From the NCBI RefSeq assembly GCF_001601575.1, contig NZ_LOHZ01000027.1:62001-126000 (forward strand): a stretch of 64,000 nucleotides of DNA, given 5' to 3'. Shown here piece after piece: positions 1-8,562 of the stretch. This DNA is from Thermovenabulum gondwanense (GTDB lineage: Bacteria > Bacillota > Thermosediminibacteria > Thermosediminibacterales > Thermosediminibacteraceae). The stretch's first letter is position 1; each line of letters begins with the position of its first letter. The notes beneath the pieces were generated by a model. The model was not told the origin of the DNA, did no database searches, and saw nothing but the letters and a program-made list of their open reading frames with translations. Made by a program: the position numbers and the translations under genes.

Positions 1-474
1 AGGCATGTGGTCGCTGCCTCCAATGAAGGCAGAACGGCAAAACTTTTGGTGGATGCAAATATAAATGCTAACCTTGTCATAGTAACACATGCCTGTGGAT
101 TCAGGGCTCCCGGCGATATGGAATTTCCCGGGGATTTGAGGGAGGAGCTGATAAAAAAAGGAGTGAAGGTGCTGACCACCACCCATGTCCTTTCAGGTGC
201 AGAGAGAGGTCTTAGCAGAAAATTCGGTGGGGTTTATCCTGTGGAGATAATTGCGAACACCCTGAGAATGTTTGGCCAGGGCGTGAAAGTTTGCTTGGAA
301 GTGGCCACAATGGCTCTGGATGCCGGGTTAATTCCCTACGGGGAAGAGATAATAGCGATTGGAGGCACGAGTGAAGGGGCGGATTCCGCCGTGATTATGA
401 AACCCGCCCATGCCGCCAATATTATGGATACATGGATAAGTGAAATACTTTGTAAACCAAAAAACAGGAACTGA
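1..474 (+). CDS. Pyruvate kinase C-terminal-domain-like protein (5' partial)
   Basis: The reading frame is open from base 1 (R-H-V-V-A-A-S-N-E-G...), so the N-terminus lies outside the window; the GTG at position 7 is only an internal codon. The visible ~158 residues resemble the stand-alone 'pyruvate kinase alpha/beta domain' proteins of clostridia: a V-V-A-S-N-x-G-x-T-A strand/phosphate-loop pattern, then V-I-V-T-H-x-x-G-F, and a C-terminal G-G-T-S-E-G-A-D-S-A motif. These proteins lack the catalytic TIM barrel of pyruvate kinase and their role is not established. A strong intrinsic terminator follows directly. Confidence 0.75.
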   Translation, partial: RHVVAASNEGRTAKLLVDANINANLVIVTHACGFRAPGDMEFPGDLREELIKKGVKVLTTTHVLSGAERGLSRKFGGVYPVEIIANTLRMFGQGVKVCLEVATMALDAGLIPYGEEIIAIGGTSEGADSAVIMKPAHAANIMDTWISEILCKPKNRN

Positions 475-480
475 CAGGCT

Positions 481-519
481 ACCTGCCTGATTTAGGAATA
501 AGGTCAGGCAGGTTTTTTT
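481..519 (+). terminator. Intrinsic terminator of the first gene
   Basis: A perfect 10-bp stem (ACCTGCCTGA at 481-490 with TCAGGCAGGT at 504-513) is followed by seven T. On the minus strand no T-run follows the hairpin, so it serves the plus-strand gene. Its right arm overlaps the stop codon of the convergent TlpA-like gene. Confidence 0.9.
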
Positions 520-1019
520 ATTACATCGTAGGATTTAATAAGATCGATAATGTAACTTTTCGTAAGAGCGCCTTCTATTCGGCTTTTTATAGTTCCGCTG
601 CAGTCAATGAAAATATTTAAGGGAATCCCCCGGATGGAATATTTTTTAATTGTTTCTCCCTTTGGATCGGAAAGTACCGGGAAGGTATAGCCCTTTTCGT
701 TTATATACGCTTTAACCTTGTCTGCATCTTTATCCAGATTTACCGTAATTAAAAGGGTATTTTCCGGGAGTTCATTAAAAAAAGACTGAAGCTCGTCTAA
801 TTCTTTTAAGCAGTAAGGGCAGTTTATCGACCAGAAGTTGAGAAAAATGTTTTTACCCCTGTAGTCAGAGAAACGGACGGGGTTGCCCTTAAGGTCCTTT
901 AGCTCAAAATCGGGAGCAGGGCTGTTCTCAAAAGGAGCGGGACCGCTGACCTGAGATGGAGTGCAACCTGCTATCAGGATTAATAATAGGATTAAAAGAA
1001 AATAAAATACTTTTTTCAA
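504..1019 (-). CDS. TlpA-like thiol-disulfide oxidoreductase lipoprotein
   Basis: A 171-residue thioredoxin-fold protein of the TlpA/ResA type. The N-terminus is a lipoprotein signal (hydrophobic stretch 4-16, lipobox L-I-A-G-C with Cys19), so it should be tethered outside the membrane. The redox motif is W-S-I-N-C-P-Y-C (Cys67 and Cys70), and the cis-Pro loop is R-G-I-P-L. Directly upstream on the same strand (24 bp) is a CcdA-type membrane electron carrier, the usual partner that passes cytoplasmic thioredoxin electrons to such proteins. No cytochrome c gene is visible here, so its substrate is open: protein thiols, spore proteins or peroxide are possible. Confidence 0.88.
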   Translation of the reverse strand: MKKVFYFLLILLLILIAGCTPSQVSGPAPFENSPAPDFELKDLKGNPVRFSDYRGKNIFLNFWSINCPYCLKELDELQSFFNELPENTLLITVNLDKDADKVKAYINEKGYTFPVLSDPKGETIKKYSIRGIPLNIFIDCSGTIKSRIEGALTKSYIIDLIKSYDVIKKPA

Positions 1020-1043
1020 ACCGAAGCCTCCTTTCTTTAAAAA

Positions 1044-1694
1044 TTATATTAGCTCAAAAAGAAGACTTAACCCGACTATTATCAAGAGTGTTCCCGCAAT
1101 TTTTTTTGAGAAGGGAGCAAATTTTAATAACATACTTCTTGCTTTTTGTGAATTACTAAAAATCACTGAGAAAATAAAAAATGGTAATCCAAAGCCTGCG
1201 GAAAAAGAAAAAAGGAGAAGGGATCCCATCTTTATATCCCTGGTTGTACCTGCCATTAACAAAATTGAAGAAAGAATTGGACCTATACATGGCGTCCAGC
1301 CGGCGGAGAAAAAAATTCCGAGGATAAAGGAGGTAAAAGGGGATATAGAAATTAATTCCAGATATCTTCTTTTCTCCTTCATAAGAAAATTAAGTTTTAA
1401 TAGATCCAGAAGGTTAAGACCCAGAACAATTATTATTACGCCGGCTATTTTTGAAAAAAGGAACCTGTTCATCACCAAAAACCTGCTTAGAGCGGTGAAG
1501 GAAAGCCCCAGTGCCGTAAAAGTAATGGAAAATCCTCCAATAAAAAAAAGGGAATTAATAATCAAGCTTCCTTTTTTTTCACCGCTTCCCGCCAGAATTC
1601 CCGCATAAACAGGGAGCAAAGGCACAACGCAGGGAGAAAAAAAGGAGAGCAACCCTCCTGCAAAAGCAGAAAAAAGAGAAATTTGATAGTTCAT
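1044..1694 (-). CDS. ccdA: CcdA-family transmembrane thiol electron carrier
   Basis: About 216 residues with roughly six hydrophobic segments. The first segment carries the hallmark F-F-S-P-C-V-V-P-L-L-P motif and a later segment has the matching G-W-T-P-C-I-G-P-I-L motif; these two cysteines carry electrons across the membrane in CcdA/DsbD-beta proteins. I place the start at the ATG at 1694 (M-N-Y-Q) because a G-G-T-G-G ribosome-binding sequence lies at the right distance; a longer ATG start at 1712 has its A-G-G-A too close. It is transcribed with the TlpA-like lipoprotein downstream, its probable client. Confidence 0.9.
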   Translation of the reverse strand: MNYQISLFSAFAGGLLSFFSPCVVPLLPVYAGILAGSGEKKGSLIINSLFFIGGFSITFTALGLSFTALSRFLVMNRFLFSKIAGVIIIVLGLNLLDLLKLNFLMKEKRRYLELISISPFTSFILGIFFSAGWTPCIGPILSSILLMAGTTRDIKMGSLLLFSFSAGFGLPFFIFSVIFSNSQKARSMLLKFAPFSKKIAGTLLIIVGLSLLFELI

Positions 1695-1840
1695 AATATT
1701 TCCACCATCCATTCCTAAATTTTAGTCCTGTATAATTAATTCCACAGAAAGTGATGGTTGCATAGTAAATTATAACATAAAACATCTATATATTCGAATA
1801 TAAAAAAATAAAAATATATTATGCTGTTATTACTCTATTT

Positions 1841-2941
1841 TCATTTTTTAAAATTCATAATTAATTTCCCCTCTTGTGTCTCTATTGAAGAAATTTTTAG
1901 TTCATAGGGTAGAGGAGGGGGTGTGAAAGATAAGTCGTAACCGGTCAAAAGGTCTTTTATTACTTCCGGGGGGAGGGTAATTCCATTAAATTCTAATCTT
2001 ATTGGATCAAACTTTATTTTTCCTTCCTCCGTAAGAGCTACCGTGCAGGTAATGGAATAAACCGTACTACCGGATTTATCCTTTTCGAATACCGTTATTC
2101 CTTCCTTAGTAACTTTAAAATACACATTTTTCAATTCTTCCTTCCCTGAAAGTAGTTTTTCCGTCAGGGATTTTTCATAAAATTCTCCCTTGGCGGTAAG
2201 GGTAAAGTAGTTCACATGAAGTTTATCCGGGCTTATGGATGTCCAGGGAAGGGAAGTTAAATTCTTTAATAGATAATCAAGGGAAGGCAGCACCACCTGC
2301 CAGTTTTTGCTCATATCTTCAAGGAATTTGGGATCCTTAAAAATTCTCCTGGCTTTAGCCAGTTCCGTTTCTTTAAAAATTTTTACTTTTTCCAGCTCTG
2401 AAAGCGTATTTTTTGCTTCCTTTTCTAATTGAGCAATTTTCTTTTGTTTTTCCATTATTTTTTCTTCCTCCTGCTTTTTTAAAACTATTAAGGTTTTCAC
2501 CTCATCGATTACATTATTATAGTATTCCGTTACAAATATAATGTTATCGAGCCTCCTTAAGAATTCACCTAAGCTTTCGGAACCGGCGAGGACGGCAAGA
2601 AATGTACCAAACCCTCCTTTATAAGCGAAGACAACAAAGGAAGAAAGTTTTTTACGTTTTTCTTTCAGCGTACCTTCTAATTTTTTTAAGTCTCTTTTAT
2701 TGTTTAATAAAGTTTTGTTTAATTCTTCTTGCTGTCTTTCCAAATTGCTAATTTTTTCTTTTAAAGAGTGAATTTTTGAATCTAAGGATAAAATCTCTTC
2801 AAGTAATTCCTGCTCTTTTGAATCCATTATAGGAACAGGTGACGGAAGGGAAAAGGAAACAAAAGGACAGGAAATAATAACGAAAATGAGGTAAAATAGT
2901 AGTATAAGCAGGGTTAAGAAGGATTTTGTATTTTTCACCAT
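1841..2941 (-). CDS. Exported coiled-coil protein, CwlO/EnvC-type N-terminus without peptidase
   Basis: 366 residues starting at the ATG at 2941 (G-G-G-A-G-G seven bases upstream); a longer frame upstream is unlikely. It has an N-terminal signal peptide, then a long coiled coil (about residues 40-100 and 140-200) around a block, A-Y-K-G-G-F-G-T-F-L-A-V-L, that resembles the corresponding block of the M23 protein at 51278-52420 (M-Y-K-A-G-P-V-D-Y-I-E-V-I-L). Unlike that protein it has no LytM/M23 domain; the C-terminal ~150 residues look beta-rich and I do not recognise them. It may be a regulator or scaffold of wall hydrolases. Divergent from the phosphoesterase at 3023. Confidence 0.8.
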   Translation of the reverse strand: MVKNTKSFLTLLILLFYLIFVIISCPFVSFSLPSPVPIMDSKEQELLEEILSLDSKIHSLKEKISNLERQQEELNKTLLNNKRDLKKLEGTLKEKRKKLSSFVVFAYKGGFGTFLAVLAGSESLGEFLRRLDNIIFVTEYYNNVIDEVKTLIVLKKQEEEKIMEKQKKIAQLEKEAKNTLSELEKVKIFKETELAKARRIFKDPKFLEDMSKNWQVVLPSLDYLLKNLTSLPWTSISPDKLHVNYFTLTAKGEFYEKSLTEKLLSGKEELKNVYFKVTKEGITVFEKDKSGSTVYSITCTVALTEEGKIKFDPIRLEFNGITLPPEVIKDLLTGYDLSFTPPPLPYELKISSIETQEGKLIMNFKK

Positions 2942-3022
2942 AAATTTTCCTCCCGAGAAATAATATTCGACACTTTTTGAAAATATCCTTGAAAAAATTA
3001 TTATAAGGAAAGGAGTATAAAA

Positions 3023-3757
3023 ATGAAAATTGCCGTTTTTTCCGATGTCCACTCAAATTTTGAAGCATTAAAAGCAGTCCTCGAAGATATAAAACTTTAC
3101 AATCCCGATAAAATCCTTTGTCTCGGAGACCTGGTAGGTTACGGAGCAAGCCCCAATGAGGTTGTAGAGCTGATAAGGGAAGAAAGTATTGCAACGGTGA
3201 TGGGAAACTACGATGAAGCAGTAGGCTTCAGGAAGATGGTCTGCGGCTGTGATTATAAAACGGAAGAAGAGGCAATGCTCGGGGGAATTTCTCTATCCTG
3301 GACCTCGGAAAATATTAAGGAGGAAAACCGCGAATTTTTAAAAAATCTGCCCCGCAAGGTGGAGTTTGAAGCGGAAGGCTATAAAATCCTGGCCGTACAT
3401 GGAAGCCCGGAGAGGACAAATGAATACCTTTTTGAGGACACTTCCCCGGAAAGGCTCATAAAATTTTTTGAGGAAAATCACTGTCACATACTTTTATGCG
3501 GTCACACCCATATTCCTTATGTAAAAACCTTAAAGGACAGATTTGTAATTAATGCCGGAAGTGTGGGAAAGCCCAAGCCCGAGCAAGGGAAGAATAAGTT
3601 TTCAAAGGATGCCACCTGGGTTTTTATGGAAATAAAACCGGGAGAACTTACCTTTAAAATAATGAAAGTTCCCTATGACTTTGAAAAAAGCGCAGGGCTG
3701 ATAGAAGAAAGGGGACTGCCGAAATTATTCGCAAATCTCGTGAGAGGAATTGCGTAA
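3023..3757 (+). CDS. Calcineurin-like metallophosphoesterase (YfcE/MJ0936 type)
   Basis: 244 residues with all metal-binding motifs of the family: F-S-D-V-H-S-N at the N-terminus, G-D-L-V-G-Y-G-A-S-P-N, G-N-Y-D, an A-V-H-G-S-P segment and G-H-T-H. No signal peptide is visible, so it is cytoplasmic. Family members hydrolyse phosphodiesters or phosphomonoesters with two metal ions; the natural substrate cannot be told from sequence. The ATG has a good A-A-A-G-G-A-G site. It is followed 14 bp later by the sigma-54 activator gene and may be co-transcribed with it. Confidence 0.9.
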   Translation: MKIAVFSDVHSNFEALKAVLEDIKLYNPDKILCLGDLVGYGASPNEVVELIREESIATVMGNYDEAVGFRKMVCGCDYKTEEEAMLGGISLSWTSENIKEENREFLKNLPRKVEFEAEGYKILAVHGSPERTNEYLFEDTSPERLIKFFEENHCHILLCGHTHIPYVKTLKDRFVINAGSVGKPKPEQGKNKFSKDATWVFMEIKPGELTFKIMKVPYDFEKSAGLIEERGLPKLFANLVRGIA

Positions 3758-3771
3758 AGGGCGGGGTTTTA

Positions 3772-5130
3772 ATGAAAATTCTTTCCGAAATGATAAACAG
3801 CATAGAGATTATTTTAAACCATGTCCATGAAGGTATTGTGATAGCCGATAAAGATGGGAAGATACTGTACGTAAATGAAGCAAACGAGCGAATTACCGGT
3901 CTTGAAAACAAAAAGATACTGGGTAAGTATGTGAGGGAAGTCGCTCCGGATTCTTCAATACCCGATGTAATAAATACGGGCAGGGAAAAATTAGGGGTTA
4001 AAACCCGGGTAAACGATAGATATGTTATTTCAAACATTGTACCAATCAAAAATAAAGGCTGCGGTGAAGTAATAGGAGCAATTTCGGTGTTTTTGGATAT
4101 TACCGAGCTGGAAAATTTGAACGCAAAATTAATAAAAGCGGAAGAAAAGATAAACAGGCTTTCCCTTCAGCTTTCGAGCTTCATAGGAAATGAGGAACCT
4201 ATAATAGGGAAAAATGCTAAAATGCAAAAAGCTTTTTCTCTTGCGTTAAAAGCTGCCAACATAAACTCAAATGTTCTTATAATAGGCGAAAGCGGCACCG
4301 GGAAGGAAGTAATAGCGAAATTTATCCATGATAAAGGGGTAAGAAAACATAAACCCTTCATTGCCGTTAACTGCGGAGCAATACCGGAAAATCTTTTGGA
4401 AAGCGAACTTTTTGGCTATGAAGCCGGAGCCTTTACGGGAGCGTCTTCCAAAGGGAAACCCGGCCTTTTTGAACAGGCGGAGGGAGGCACCCTTTTCCTG
4501 GATGAAATAGGGGATATGCCTTACCCGTTGCAGGTCAAATTGCTCAGGGTTTTGCAGGAAAAAGAAATTATCAGGGTGGGAGGCACCCAGAAGATAAGGC
4601 TGGATGTAAGGGTTATAGCTGCCACCAATAAGGATCTGGAGATGATGGTAAAGGAGAAGAAGTTCAGGGAGGATTTATATTACCGATTAAATGTAATAAA
4701 AATAGATGTTCCGCCATTAAAAGAAAGAAAAGAGGACCTTCCGCTGTATATTTCCTATTTTCTTAACCGATTGGCCAGAAGGCTTGACAGGGCAAAACCC
4801 AAAATTGCTTCTGCTGCTATGAAAATGCTTCTAAATTACGATTATCCGGGTAATATTCGGGAACTGGAAAATATTCTGGAAAAAAGCATGATTATAGATG
4901 ACGATGATTTGATAACGGTAGAGGACCTGCCCGAATACCTTATAAAAGAAAGCCCTTATCAGTATTACGATTCGGCAAAAGACCGCTGGCCGAAGCTTTT
5001 TGAAGTCGAAAGAAACCTTATAGAAGAAAGCCTCAAAGTATTTAAAAACAAAAGTAAGGCCGCCCAGGTGCTCGGAATACCCCGGTCTACATTGTACAGG
5101 AAAATAAAAGAATACGGTATCAACTGCTAA
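3772..5130 (+). CDS. PAS-domain sigma-54-dependent transcriptional activator of the tryptophanase operon
   Basis: 452 residues: PAS sensor (about 10-115), short coiled linker (115-138), AAA+ domain with Walker A G-E-S-G-T-G-K-E (172-179), the sigma-54 contact loop G-A-F-T-G-A (219-224), Walker B L-F-L-D-E-I-G-D (241-248), and a C-terminal Fis-type helix-turn-helix ending in I-P-R-S-T-L-Y-R-K. It lies immediately upstream of tryptophanase, whose promoter is a consensus -24/-12 element with a palindrome about 110 bp upstream. I infer that it senses tryptophan or another aromatic ligand through the PAS domain and activates that operon; the ligand is not shown by sequence. Confidence 0.92.
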   Translation: MKILSEMINSIEIILNHVHEGIVIADKDGKILYVNEANERITGLENKKILGKYVREVAPDSSIPDVINTGREKLGVKTRVNDRYVISNIVPIKNKGCGEVIGAISVFLDITELENLNAKLIKAEEKINRLSLQLSSFIGNEEPIIGKNAKMQKAFSLALKAANINSNVLIIGESGTGKEVIAKFIHDKGVRKHKPFIAVNCGAIPENLLESELFGYEAGAFTGASSKGKPGLFEQAEGGTLFLDEIGDMPYPLQVKLLRVLQEKEIIRVGGTQKIRLDVRVIAATNKDLEMMVKEKKFREDLYYRLNVIKIDVPPLKERKEDLPLYISYFLNRLARRLDRAKPKIASAAMKMLLNYDYPGNIRELENILEKSMIIDDDDLITVEDLPEYLIKESPYQYYDSAKDRWPKLFEVERNLIEESLKVFKNKSKAAQVLGIPRSTLYRKIKEYGINC

Positions 5131-5237
5131 TATTGGCAAATATCTAAAAGTAAAAGAATAATAAAAGAATTGCGGACAAAACTATAAAATTATGCAAAAT
5201 TGTATCAAAATAAGACATAAATTATTATGAATTTATG

Positions 5238-5268
5238 AAATAAATGTCTCGAAAAGAGACATTTATTT
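5238..5268. promoter_or_regulatory. Perfect 13-bp palindrome, probable activator-binding site
   Basis: Two 13-bp arms (AAATAAATGTCTC and its exact reverse complement) flank a 5-base spacer. The centre is about 110 bp upstream of the -24/-12 promoter, the usual distance of an enhancer-like site for a sigma-54 activator. No T-run follows, so it is a poor terminator for the upstream regulator gene. An outer pair, TGTATCA at 5201-5207 and TGATACA at 5284-5290, is also inverted around it. Binding by the activator encoded at 3772-5130 is inference. Confidence 0.65.
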
Positions 5269-5364
5269 ATTTATGTACAAAAATGATACATGACGTAAAA
5301 TAAAAATTTTTTTATAAAAATAGTTTTTTTGAAGCAATAAGGCCTTTCAATCATTCAACATTGA

Positions 5365-5380
5365 TGGCATAAAGATTGCA
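5365..5380 (+). promoter_or_regulatory. Sigma-54 (-24/-12) promoter of tryptophanase
   Basis: TGGCATA, four bases, TTGCA: an exact match in sequence and spacing to the consensus of sigma-54 promoters. It sits 54 bp upstream of the tnaA start codon. No TnaC-like leader peptide is visible in the short 5' untranslated region. Confidence 0.9.
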
Positions 5381-5433
5381 TTGATAATGTTTCGTTTTTG
5401 CAAATACCTATAAAATAAAAAGGAGGCCTAAAA

Positions 5434-6822
5434 ATGCTGGACGATCTTACGAGAATGGCAGAACCTTACAGAATAAAAATGGTCGAGCCCTTAAAAATAC
5501 TGACAAGGGAGGAAAGGATTAGAAAAATTAAAGAAGCGGGATACAACCCCTTCATGCTAAAATCCGAAGATGTATACATCGATCTGCTGACCGACAGCGG
5601 CACTTCTGCAATGAGCGATTACCAGTGGGCGGGTATGATGCTCGGAGATGAAGCCTATGCCGGAAGCAGAAACTACATCCACCTCTGCGAAGTTGTAAAG
5701 GATGTTTTTGGTTACAATTATACGGTACCTACCCACCAGGGAAGGGGTGCAGAAAAGGTATTATTCCCCCTCCTGATCAAAAAGGGTCAGTATGTACTGG
5801 GCAATATGCATTTTGATACAACTAAGGCGCATATTGAATTAGCCGGTGGTATTGCCAAGAATTTTGTTATTAAAGAAGCCGAAGACACGGAAAATTACCA
5901 TCCCTTTAAAGGGAACTTTGATGTGGAAAGAATGGAAGCCTTCATTAAGGAAGTAGGTCCTGAAAATGTCGCCTTTATTCTTGCTACAGTTACCTGCAAC
6001 AGCGCTGGCGGACAGCCGGTATCCATGGAAAACATTAAAGAAGTAAAAAGAATTGCCGATAAATACGGGATAAAGCTCTTTATTGATGCGGCGAGGTTTG
6101 CTGAAAATGCTTATTTCATTAAAGAAAGGGAAAAAGGCTACGAGAATAAGACTGTCAAAGAAATAGTAAGAGAGATGTTCTCCTATGCGGAAGGCTTTAC
6201 AATGTCTGCCAAAAAGGATGCCCTCGTGAATATCGGCGGATTAATTGCCCTTAAAGACGATGAGGAGCTTTACAAAAAGGTCCAGCAAATGGTCGTTCCC
6301 ATGGAAGGATTCGTTACCTACGGCGGTCTTGCAGGAAGGGATATGGAAGCCATGGCTCGCGGTTTGGAGGAGGTACTGGACGAAAACTACCTTTACTGGA
6401 GAATTAACCAGATAAAATACCTCGGCGACAAACTCAGGGCAGCCGGCGTACCCATTCAGTATCCCACCGGTGGACACGCGGTATTTATAGATGGAAAGAA
6501 ATTCTTGCCTCACATCCCGCAAAATCAATATCCATCCCAGGTGATTTGCGTTGAACTGTATATAGAAGCGGGAATCCGGGCGGTGGAGGTAGGAAGCCTT
6601 CTGGCCGGAAGGGACCCGATTACAAAAGAAGAGATACTTCCGGCTCTTGATTTCGTAAGGCTTACTATACCCAGGAGGGTATACACCAACAGCCACATGG
6701 ATGTAATTGCTGAAGCTGTAAAAAGGGTCTATTCAAGAAGGGAATCCTTGAAAGGATTGAGATTGGTATACGAGCCACCGGTATTAAGACACTTCCTTGC
6801 AAGATTGGAGCCGGTAGAGTAA
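5434..6822 (+). CDS. tnaA: Tryptophanase
   Basis: 462 residues, the usual length of the PLP-dependent beta-eliminating lyase family (tryptophan to indole, pyruvate and ammonium). The PLP lysine is in M-S-A-K-K-D (Lys261). Two positions separate it from tyrosine phenol-lyase: Asp128 in H-F-D-T-T, where the phenol-lyase has Thr, and Val386 in R-A-V-E-V-G, where the phenol-lyase has the substrate-binding Arg381. Both match tryptophanase. It has a strong A-G-G-A-G-G site, a sigma-54 promoter, and is followed 25 bp later by a matching symporter. The product pyruvate can be fermented; ammonium and indole are excreted. Confidence 0.95.
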   Translation: MLDDLTRMAEPYRIKMVEPLKILTREERIRKIKEAGYNPFMLKSEDVYIDLLTDSGTSAMSDYQWAGMMLGDEAYAGSRNYIHLCEVVKDVFGYNYTVPTHQGRGAEKVLFPLLIKKGQYVLGNMHFDTTKAHIELAGGIAKNFVIKEAEDTENYHPFKGNFDVERMEAFIKEVGPENVAFILATVTCNSAGGQPVSMENIKEVKRIADKYGIKLFIDAARFAENAYFIKEREKGYENKTVKEIVREMFSYAEGFTMSAKKDALVNIGGLIALKDDEELYKKVQQMVVPMEGFVTYGGLAGRDMEAMARGLEEVLDENYLYWRINQIKYLGDKLRAAGVPIQYPTGGHAVFIDGKKFLPHIPQNQYPSQVICVELYIEAGIRAVEVGSLLAGRDPITKEEILPALDFVRLTIPRRVYTNSHMDVIAEAVKRVYSRRESLKGLRLVYEPPVLRHFLARLEPVE

Positions 6823-6847
6823 AAAATAAAAATTAAGGGGTGAGGTT

Positions 6848-8380
6848 ATGGAAAATTTTGAAAGGGATCAGTGGAGATCAAGGGCAGGCTTCATATTTTC
6901 TACCGTTGGTGCTGCCGTTGGTCTCGGAAACTTCTGGCGCTTTCCTTTTATGGCCTACCAGAATGGAGGCGGCGCCTTCATTCTGCCTTATTTCTTTGCA
7001 CTCCTGACCGCCGGGGTGCCTTTGATGATAATGGAATTTTCCTTCGGTCACAAAATGAGAGGCGGAGCCACCTTATCTTTTGCAAGACTTGGTAAAAAGT
7101 ACGAGTTTATCGGCTGGTGGCAGACGATGGTGCCGCTAATTGAAATGTGCTATTATTCAACTATTATTTCCTGGAGCTTAAACTACCTGGTTTACGCAAT
7201 TACCCAGGCCTGGGGAGCTGATCCCAATGCCTTTTTCGGCGGGAAATTCCTTGGTGTATCCAGCGGCCCCTGGGACCTTGGCGGCTTCAGGTGGAACATT
7301 GCTGTGGCGGTAATTATCGTGTGGCTCTTGAATTACACCATAACTAAAAAAGGTATTTCGGGAGGAATCGAAAAGGCCTGCCGGGTAATGACACCGCTTC
7401 TGGCACTTTTGATGGTGATTATTACAATAAGGGGGTTAACCCTCCCCGGTGCGGCTTACGGTCTTAACTGGTTTTTAAAACCCGATTTTTCAAAGATTAT
7501 GAACGCAAAGGTTTGGATTGCCGCTTACGCTCAGGTTTTCTTCTCAACTACTTTGGCGGTAGGTGTAATGATAGCCTATGCCAGCTACCTGCCCGAGAAA
7601 TCCGATATAGTAAACAACTCTTTTATCACGGTATTTTCAAACTCCAGCTTCGACTTTATGGCAGGGCTTGCCGTATTTAGTATACTCGGCTATGTTTCTG
7701 TCGCTTCGGGAGTGCCCTTCGAAAAAGTGGCAACGAGCGGTGCGGGCGTGGCTTTCGTGGCATTCCCGAAGGCTATAAGCATGCTGCCAATGCCCAAGTT
7801 CCTGCAGAGTCTTTTCGGAATAATGTTTTTCTTTGCACTGTTCATCGCGGGAATTTCCTCAAGTATTTCCATGCTTGAATCCTTTGCAACCGCTGCCCTT
7901 GATAAGTATAATCTGTCCCGGGAGCAGATAATTACCAGGATTTCTATTGGCGGATTTATAGGCAGTATGTTTATTGCTACCGGTGCTGGAGTTCACATCC
8001 TCGATATTGTTGACCATTTTGTTGGGAATTACGGGATTGCTCTACTTGGTTTAATAGAAGCTATTTTGCTGGGTTATGTTTACGGTACGGATAAAATTAA
8101 GGAACATGCCAACAGGTATTCGGATTTCAGAATTGGATGGTGGCTGGATTTCTGCGTAAAATACCTCACCCCGATGATCCTCGGATATATGTTCATACAA
8201 AACATCATCAATGAATTCAAAGCTCCTTACAGCGGTTATCCCATGAGCGCCATTATAATTCTCGGATGGGGTGTGGCAATAGGAATGCTGGTGGCGGCTT
8301 TATACCTTGCATCAAGGCCGTGGACAAAGATGGACCCCTATGGGCAGGTTAGTGAAAAGGTGGTGTCCAGAAATGACTAA
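6848..8380 (+). CDS. NSS-family sodium:amino acid symporter (probable tryptophan/aromatic amino acid transporter)
   Basis: 510 residues, about twelve membrane segments. The first helix carries the sodium/substrate signature G-A-A-V-G-L-G-N-F-W-R-F-P of the neurotransmitter:sodium symporter (SNF) family. Bacterial relatives include the tryptophan symporter TnaT of Symbiobacterium and LeuT/MhsT. Position directly after tnaA under the same sigma-54 promoter supports tryptophan as substrate, though the helices alone do not prove it. The last codons overlap the start of a small membrane subunit gene. Confidence 0.92.
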   Translation: MENFERDQWRSRAGFIFSTVGAAVGLGNFWRFPFMAYQNGGGAFILPYFFALLTAGVPLMIMEFSFGHKMRGGATLSFARLGKKYEFIGWWQTMVPLIEMCYYSTIISWSLNYLVYAITQAWGADPNAFFGGKFLGVSSGPWDLGGFRWNIAVAVIIVWLLNYTITKKGISGGIEKACRVMTPLLALLMVIITIRGLTLPGAAYGLNWFLKPDFSKIMNAKVWIAAYAQVFFSTTLAVGVMIAYASYLPEKSDIVNNSFITVFSNSSFDFMAGLAVFSILGYVSVASGVPFEKVATSGAGVAFVAFPKAISMLPMPKFLQSLFGIMFFFALFIAGISSSISMLESFATAALDKYNLSREQIITRISIGGFIGSMFIATGAGVHILDIVDHFVGNYGIALLGLIEAILLGYVYGTDKIKEHANRYSDFRIGWWLDFCVKYLTPMILGYMFIQNIINEFKAPYSGYPMSAIIILGWGVAIGMLVAALYLASRPWTKMDPYGQVSEKVVSRND

Positions 8381-8486
8381 TACAGGTATGGAACCCGGTG
8401 CTATTGCGATGCTGATTTTTGGAGTTACTCTTCTTTACGGCGGACTTGCACTTTTCATTTCCATCGCTCTGAGAAAATCGCGTTAA
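8373..8486 (+). CDS. MetS-like small membrane companion of the NSS transporter
   Basis: 37 residues, reading M-T-N-T-G-M-E-P-G-A-I-A-M-L, then one hydrophobic helix and a basic tail ending R-K-S-R. The ATG overlaps the stop codon of the transporter by 8 bases and has an A-A-G-G-T-G-G site. This gene pair (NSS transporter plus a one-helix MetS-type peptide) is known from the MetPS methionine/alanine importers, where the small subunit is needed for transport. Too short for ordinary gene calling. Confidence 0.85.
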   Translation: MTNTGMEPGAIAMLIFGVTLLYGGLALFISIALRKSR

Positions 8487-8522
8487 ATTCGAGCAATATA
8501 AGACATATATTTAAAATACAGC

Positions 8523-8552
8523 AAAAAGGTGCCTTTTAAAGGCACCTTTTTT
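8523..8552. terminator. Bidirectional intrinsic terminator between tna operon and ychF
   Basis: A near-perfect AAAAAGGTGCC...GGCACCTTTTTT palindrome with T-runs in both directions ends the plus-strand tryptophan operon and the convergent ychF gene. Confidence 0.9.
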
Positions 8553-8562
8553 AATGACACGA

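Noticed and set aside
5381-5433. TnaC-like leader peptide before tryptophanase
   Set aside because: The 53-bp region has no ATG with ribosome site and no Trp codon in a short frame.
5434-6822. Tyrosine phenol-lyase
   Set aside because: Asp128 and Val386 match tryptophanase; the phenol-lyase Thr and Arg at these places are absent.
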